Part shown: positions 60,114-64,000 of the stretch, piece by piece
Numbering within the stretch: the first letter of the stretch is position 1
How the letters are laid out: every line of letters starts with the position of its first letter
Assembly: GCA_036732025.1 (NCBI GenBank)
Contig: DAINDE010000008.1
Span: forward strand, 38,629-102,628
From: SSSZ01 sp036732025
GTDB lineage: Bacteria; Pseudomonadota; Gammaproteobacteria; Burkholderiales; Rhodocyclaceae
DNA length: 64,000 bases
Direction of reading: 5' to 3'
Made by a program: the position numbers and the translations under genes
Notes under the pieces: generated by a model
Database searches by the model: none
Told to the model about the DNA's origin: nothing
Seen by the model: only the letters and a program-made list of their open reading frames with translations

Positions 60114-60860
60114 ATGAAACGTGAGGAATTGGCGGGATATCTGGACGAATTGCTGGAACCGTCCAAGTTCCGGGATTATTGCCCAAACGGGTTGCAAGTG
60201 GAAGGATGCGCCGAGATAACGCGCGTCGTGGCCGGCGTCACCGCCAGCCAGGCCTTGCTCGACACGGCGGTGGACCGGGGCGCCCAGGCCGTCATCGTCC
60301 ACCACGGCTACTTCTGGCGGGGCGAGGACGGCCGCGTCACCGGTATCCGGAGGAAGCGCCTGGGCACCCTGCTGGCCGCCGACATCAACCTCTTCGCCTA
60401 CCACTTGCCCCTGGACGCCCACCCGGAACTGGGCAACAACGCCCAGTTGGCGGCGCGCCTTGGCTGGGAGGCCGACGGCCGCTTCGGGGAGCAGGACATC
60501 GCCTGGCTGGGCCACCCGGCGGCGCCGCTGGCGGCTGCCGAGTTGCACCAGCAACTGGCCGGCGCCCTGGGGCGGGAGCCGTTGCTCATCGGCGACCCCG
60601 GGCGGGAAATCCGGCGCCTCGCCTGGTGCACCGGCGGCGCCCAGGGCTACTTCGAGCAGGCCATCGCCCTCGGTGTCGACGCCTACGTCTCGGGGGAAGT
60701 GTCCGAGCAGACCACCCACCTGGCCCGGGAAAGCGGCGTTGCCTACCTGGCCTGCGGCCACCACGCCACGGAGCGTTTCGGCATCGCCGCCCTGGCCCGG
60801 CACCTGGAGGCCCGCTACGGTCTCGAGTGCGCCTTTGTCGACATCCCCAACCCCGTTTAA
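60114..60860 (+). CDS. Nif3-like dinuclear metal-centre protein (YbgI family)
   Basis: The 248-residue protein has motifs VIVHHGYFWRGE, YHLPLDAHPELGNN, SGEVSEQTTHLA and ACGHHATERFG, which supply the His/Asp/Glu ligands of a dinuclear site. The family is widespread; suggested roles include GTP cyclohydrolase-like or metal-dependent hydrolase activity, but the physiological role is not settled. Its ATG follows GACAGGA. It is convergent with nothing and is followed after 6 bases by an FAH-family gene. Confidence 0.9.
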   Translation: MKREELAGYLDELLEPSKFRDYCPNGLQVEGCAEITRVVAGVTASQALLDTAVDRGAQAVIVHHGYFWRGEDGRVTGIRRKRLGTLLAADINLFAYHLPLDAHPELGNNAQLAARLGWEADGRFGEQDIAWLGHPAAPLAAAELHQQLAGALGREPLLIGDPGREIRRLAWCTGGAQGYFEQAIALGVDAYVSGEVSEQTTHLARESGVAYLACGHHATERFGIAALARHLEARYGLECAFVDIPNPV

Positions 60861-60866
60861 TACGCC

Positions 60867-61571
60867 ATGACCGACTACGTCTTCCCGCCCCCCATCGTTC
60901 CCTCGCTGCCCGTGGCCGGCACGACCGCCCGCTTCCCGGTGCGCCGCATCTTCTGCGTCGGCCGCAACTACGCTGACCACGCCCGGGAGATGGGCGCCGT
61001 GGACCAGGCCGCCGGCCGGGAGCCGCCCTTCTTCTTCATGAAGCCGGCGGACGCCCTGGTGACGGGGGAGGGCGAGTTGGCCGTGCGCTATCCGCCCCTG
61101 ACCGCCAACCTGCACCACGAGGTGGAACTGGTCGTCGCCCTTGGCCGCGGCGGTGCCGACATCCCGGCGGCCGAGGCCCTGGCCTGCGTCTTCGGCTACA
61201 CGGTGGGTCTCGACCTGACCCGCCGTGACATCCAGGGCCGGGCCAAGGAAAAAGGCCATCCCTGGGACATGGGCAAGGGCTTCGACCAGTCCGCGGTGGC
61301 GGGTGTGCTGCAGCCCGTGGCGGCCTGCGGTCACCCGGACGCGGGGCGCATCTGGCTGGCGGTCAATGGCCAGGTGCGGCAGGACGGCGACCTGGTCGCC
61401 ATGGCCTGGAAGGTGGCGGAAATCATCGCCAACCTGTCCACCTCGGTGACCCTGGCCCCGGGGGACGTCATCTACACCGGCACCCCGGCGGGGGTCGGGC
61501 CGGTGGTGCGCGGCGATCTGCTGGAGGGCGGTGTGGCTGGCGTCGGGGAGTTGCGCGTCCGCATCCGGTGA
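60867..61571 (+). CDS. FAH-family hydrolase (fumarylpyruvate hydrolase-like)
   Basis: The 234-residue protein has IFCVGRNYADHAREMG, PPFFFMKPADALV, the metal-binding Glu pair in LHHEVELVVALGRGG, GYTVGLDLTRRDIQGRAKEKGHPWD and GDVIYTGTPAGVGPV. These are the classic fumarylacetoacetate hydrolase superfamily motifs, with closest match in style to fumarylpyruvate hydrolase / acylpyruvase (FAHD1-like). It cleaves beta-dicarbonyl acids or decarboxylates oxaloacetate. No aromatic pathway genes are near, so a housekeeping acylpyruvase role is as likely. Confidence 0.88.
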   Translation: MTDYVFPPPIVPSLPVAGTTARFPVRRIFCVGRNYADHAREMGAVDQAAGREPPFFFMKPADALVTGEGELAVRYPPLTANLHHEVELVVALGRGGADIPAAEALACVFGYTVGLDLTRRDIQGRAKEKGHPWDMGKGFDQSAVAGVLQPVAACGHPDAGRIWLAVNGQVRQDGDLVAMAWKVAEIIANLSTSVTLAPGDVIYTGTPAGVGPVVRGDLLEGGVAGVGELRVRIR

Positions 61572-61576
61572 CGGGC

Positions 61577-61596
61577 GCGGGGCGGTGCCGCCCCGC
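61577..61596 (+). terminator. GC-rich hairpin after the FAH-family gene
   Basis: GCGGGGCGG and CCGCCCCGC can pair closely around a 2-base centre. The structure lies 5 bases after the stop and ends 18 bases before the MATE start. It lacks a T-tract; partial termination or stabilisation of the upstream mRNA is possible. Confidence 0.4.
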
Positions 61597-61614
61597 CGTG
61601 CGACAATCCTGCCG

Positions 61615-62952
61615 ATGTTCCTCGCCGCCGCCCGGGGGCTGGTCGCCCACGCCCTGCCCATCCTCATCGCCCAGTTGTCGTCCATCGGCATGATGCTGGT
61701 GGATACGGCGGTCCTCGGCCATGTCAGCGCCGAGGATCTGGCCGCCGTGGCCATCGGCGGCGGGCTGCACGTCTCGGTGGTCTTCGCCCTGGCCGGCATC
61801 CTGCAGGCGGTGGCGCCGGTGGTGGCTCGCCTGCACGGCGCCAAGCGCGACGGCGAGGTGGCGGGGGTGCTGCAGCAGGGTTTCTGGCTGGCCCTGCTGC
61901 TGTGCCTTCCAGGTGTCGTCTTCCTTCTCCATCCCGGCGCCGTCCTCGGCCTCTCGGCCATGGAGCCGGCGGTGGAAGCCAAGGTGCGGCAATACCTCTC
62001 ACTGCTCGCCTGGGGCCTGCCGGCGGCCCTGTGCTACCGCACCTTCTACGCCTTCTGCAACGCCCTCGGGCGGCCCCGGGCCCTGATGCTCATCGGACTC
62101 GCCAGTCTCGCCATGCACGGGGTGCTGGCCTGGGGCTTCGCCCTCCAGGGGTGGCTGGGGCCGGGCCTGGGAGTGGCCGGTTGCGCCTTGTCCAACGTCT
62201 TCATCGCCTGGCTGGCCTGCCTGACGGGAGGGCTTTACCTGGGCTTCGGCCCCCTCGCGGCGCACCGGCCCTTTGCCCGCTGGCAGTGGCCCTCCTGGCG
62301 CGGCTGGCATGATTTGCTGCGCCTCGGGCTGCCGATGGGCCTGTCCAATCTGGTGGAGATCACTTCCTTCACCCTCATTGCCCTCTTCATCGCTTCCCTG
62401 GGCGCCGCCACGGTGGCCGGGCACCGCATCGTCGCCAACCTCGCCGCCCTCTGCTACATGGTGCCCCTGTCGCTCGCCATCGCCACCCTGGCCGCCGTCG
62501 GCCATGCGGTGGGCGCCCGGGACTGGCGGCGCGCCCACGCCACCATTGCCGCCGGCATGGCCCTGGCCGCCGCGCTGTCGACGCTGGCGGGGCTGCTCCT
62601 CTGGCTGACGGCAGGGCCGGTGGTGGCCGCCTATACGGACGATCCGGGTGTTCGCGCGGTAGCTGCCGGGCTCATCGCCTATGTCGCCCTCTACCAGTTC
62701 TTCGACGCCTTGCAGACGGTGGCCGGCCACGCCCTGCGGGCCTACCACGTGACCTTCCTGCCCATGCTGGTGCAGACCGGCTGCTTCTGGGGAGTGGGGC
62801 TGGGTGGGGGCTGGTGGCTCTGCTACCGCTGGTCGCCGCCCCTGGGGGTCGACGGTTTCTGGATCGCTTCCCTGATCAGTCTGATCCTGGCGGCGGCGAC
62901 CCTCGGCCCCTTGCTGCGGCGGGTGGTTCGGGCCACGGAGACGGCTCCGTAA
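61615..62952 (+). CDS. MATE family efflux transporter
   Basis: The 445-residue protein has twelve hydrophobic segments in two pseudo-symmetric halves. It starts with the MATE core QLSSIGMMLVDTAVLGHVSAEDLAAVAIG and repeats it as LSNLVEITSFTLIALFIASLGAATVAGH in the second half. It resembles the NorM/DinF group and would export cationic toxins by Na+ or H+ antiport. The frame is open upstream of the ATG 61615, but that part reads antisense-like and lacks MATE sequence. It lies alone before sucC. Confidence 0.9.
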   Translation: MFLAAARGLVAHALPILIAQLSSIGMMLVDTAVLGHVSAEDLAAVAIGGGLHVSVVFALAGILQAVAPVVARLHGAKRDGEVAGVLQQGFWLALLLCLPGVVFLLHPGAVLGLSAMEPAVEAKVRQYLSLLAWGLPAALCYRTFYAFCNALGRPRALMLIGLASLAMHGVLAWGFALQGWLGPGLGVAGCALSNVFIAWLACLTGGLYLGFGPLAAHRPFARWQWPSWRGWHDLLRLGLPMGLSNLVEITSFTLIALFIASLGAATVAGHRIVANLAALCYMVPLSLAIATLAAVGHAVGARDWRRAHATIAAGMALAAALSTLAGLLLWLTAGPVVAAYTDDPGVRAVAAGLIAYVALYQFFDALQTVAGHALRAYHVTFLPMLVQTGCFWGVGLGGGWWLCYRWSPPLGVDGFWIASLISLILAAATLGPLLRRVVRATETAP

Positions 62953-62988
62953 TTATGAATTCTGGCGTGAAAGGTTCATGCAAGGTTG

Positions 62989-62997
62989 TGCTAATAT
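62989..62997 (+). promoter_or_regulatory. Extended -10 promoter candidate for sucC
   Basis: TGCTAATAT at 62989-62997 is a strong extended -10 in the 132-base gap before sucC, with no good -35. The predicted leader of about 80 bases contains a long unstructured stretch and an AAGGAAG Shine-Dalgarno sequence at the ATG. Confidence 0.5.
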
Positions 62998-63084
62998 CCT
63001 CGGTTTCTTTTCCGACGCTCTAACCGGGCGGTTGCCACAAGTGCCGCCCACTGCTCGCAACTCAACTAATCGCAAGGAAGACGC

Positions 63085-64000
63085 ATGAAAATTCACGAAT
63101 ATCAGGGCAAACAAATCCTGAAAAAATTCGGCGTGACGGTTCCGCGTGGCATCCACTGCACAACGGTGGAAGACGCGGTCAAGGCGGCGGAGTCTCTGGG
63201 TGGGAACGTCTGGGTGGTGAAGGCCCAGATCCACGCCGGCGGCCGCGGCAAGGGTGGAGGGGTCAAGGTGGCGAAGTCCATCGACCAGGTGCGCGAATAC
63301 GCCGGCCAGATCCTCGGCATGCAGCTCGTCACCCACCAGACTGGCCCCGAAGGCCAGAAGGTGCGTAACCTGCTGATCGAGGAAGGCGCCGACATCAAGC
63401 ACGAATACTACGTCGCCGCCCTGACCGACCGTGCCTCCCAGAAGGTCGTCATGATGGCTTCCTACGAAGGCGGCATGGATATCGAAGAAGTCGCCCACAA
63501 GACCCCGGAAAAGATCATCAAGGTCTTCATCGACCCGCTGGTGGGCATGACCGACGAGCAGGCCATGACCCTGGCCAAGGGCATCAGCATGCCGGAAGGC
63601 TCCGTCGCCCAGGCCTGCGACACCTTCAAGAAGCTCTACACCTGCTACATGGAAACCGACGCGTCGCTGGCCGAGATCAACCCCCTGATCCACGAAGGCG
63701 ACGGCACCGTCAAGGCCCTGGACGCCAAGTTCAACTTCGATTCCAACGCCCTCTACCGCCAGCCGGAAATCGTCGCCATGCGCGACCTGGACGAAGAAGA
63801 CGCCGACGAAATCGAAGCCTCCAAGTTCGACCTCGCCTACATCTCCCTGGACGGCAACATCGGCTGCCTGGTGAACGGCGCCGGCCTGGCCATGGCCACC
63901 ATGGACACCATCAAGCTCTACGGCGCCGAGCCAGCCAACTTCCTTTTTGTTTTAGTTTGGGCGACCACCGAGAAGGTGACCGAGGCGTTCAAGATCATGC
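63085..64000 (+). CDS. sucC: Succinyl-CoA synthetase beta subunit, 5' part (truncated by window edge)
   Basis: The first 305 residues of the ADP-forming beta subunit (about 387 expected) are present. It starts MKIHEYQGKQILKKFGV, with ATP-grasp residues VVKAQIHAGGRGKGGGVKV and AEINPLI. The carboxyl part GLAMATMDTIKLYG leads into the conserved motif that normally reads NFLDVGGGATTEKV; here residues 288-292 read FVLVW in place of DVGGG, from an AT-rich 18-base run at 63943-63960. Length and frame are unchanged. sucD is expected beyond the window. It acts in the TCA cycle. Confidence 0.93.
   Translation, partial: MKIHEYQGKQILKKFGVTVPRGIHCTTVEDAVKAAESLGGNVWVVKAQIHAGGRGKGGGVKVAKSIDQVREYAGQILGMQLVTHQTGPEGQKVRNLLIEEGADIKHEYYVAALTDRASQKVVMMASYEGGMDIEEVAHKTPEKIIKVFIDPLVGMTDEQAMTLAKGISMPEGSVAQACDTFKKLYTCYMETDASLAEINPLIHEGDGTVKALDAKFNFDSNALYRQPEIVAMRDLDEEDADEIEASKFDLAYISLDGNIGCLVNGAGLAMATMDTIKLYGAEPANFLFVLVWATTEKVTEAFKIM

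Overview
The window is dense, GC-rich chromosomal DNA whose gene content and order point to a betaproteobacterium, most likely in the Rhodocyclales. The signs are a typical betaproteobacterial mla - yadGH-like - bolA - murA - his - hinT - tatABC run, paired phasins for PHA granules, an MSHA-like pilus cluster and a sulfide:quinone-oxidoreductase/RND cluster. This placement is inferred from gene content only. No rRNA, tRNA, CRISPR array, prophage or complete insertion sequence was seen, and no gene-free stretch exceeds 300 bases.

Left part (1-13.5 kb): the end of a cation/proton antiporter, a small periplasmic cytochrome c and an MFS transporter. Next comes a cluster of RND adaptor, sulfide:quinone oxidoreductase-like flavoprotein, RND permease and a DUF2892 membrane protein. 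The permease carries a 195-bp palindromic repeat read in frame. A triple-PAS GGDEF-EAL protein, two tandem beta-hydroxyacid dehydrogenases and a LEA-14-type lipoprotein follow. From 13.6 to 18.2 kb lie an MtnA isomerase coupled to a FucA-type aldolase (a possible methylthioadenosine/DHAP shunt), MscS, a YbdL-like aminotransferase and MscL. From 18.2 to 24.4 kb lie two phasins with a PhaR-like operator, the lptA-lptC-kdsC-kdsD LPS block (minus) and a divergent KefB-type antiporter.

Middle part (24.4-41.3 kb): an MSHA-like type IV pilus/pseudopilus locus. A monocistronic prepilin gene is preceded by a near-perfect sigma-54 promoter. A PrsK-like sensor kinase and a class III adenylate cyclase come next. 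A long minus-strand operon then runs, in order of transcription: PrsR/NtrC-like activator, MshM, MshL, MshN, MshE, MshG, MshI/GspL, MshJ/PilO, MshK-like and two prepilin-like genes. The activator, which has a GAFTGA motif, and the sigma-54 site suggest a self-contained regulated surface-appendage system. It is the best candidate here for an incompletely described system.

Right part (41.4-64 kb): the mlaFEDACB phospholipid-transport operon, an ABC-2 exporter, bolA, murA and the histidine operon. The his operon is disturbed: a split chromate-transporter pair is translationally coupled to hisD, and hisC with a small unknown gene is inverted. hisBHAFIE-hinT-tatABC continue on the plus strand. They are followed by a YafJ-type amidotransferase, a DegS/DegQ-type protease, a Nif3-like protein, an FAH-family hydrolase, a MATE exporter and the start of sucC. 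The sucC fragment has a suspicious 5-codon AT-rich replacement of a conserved glycine motif just before the window ends.
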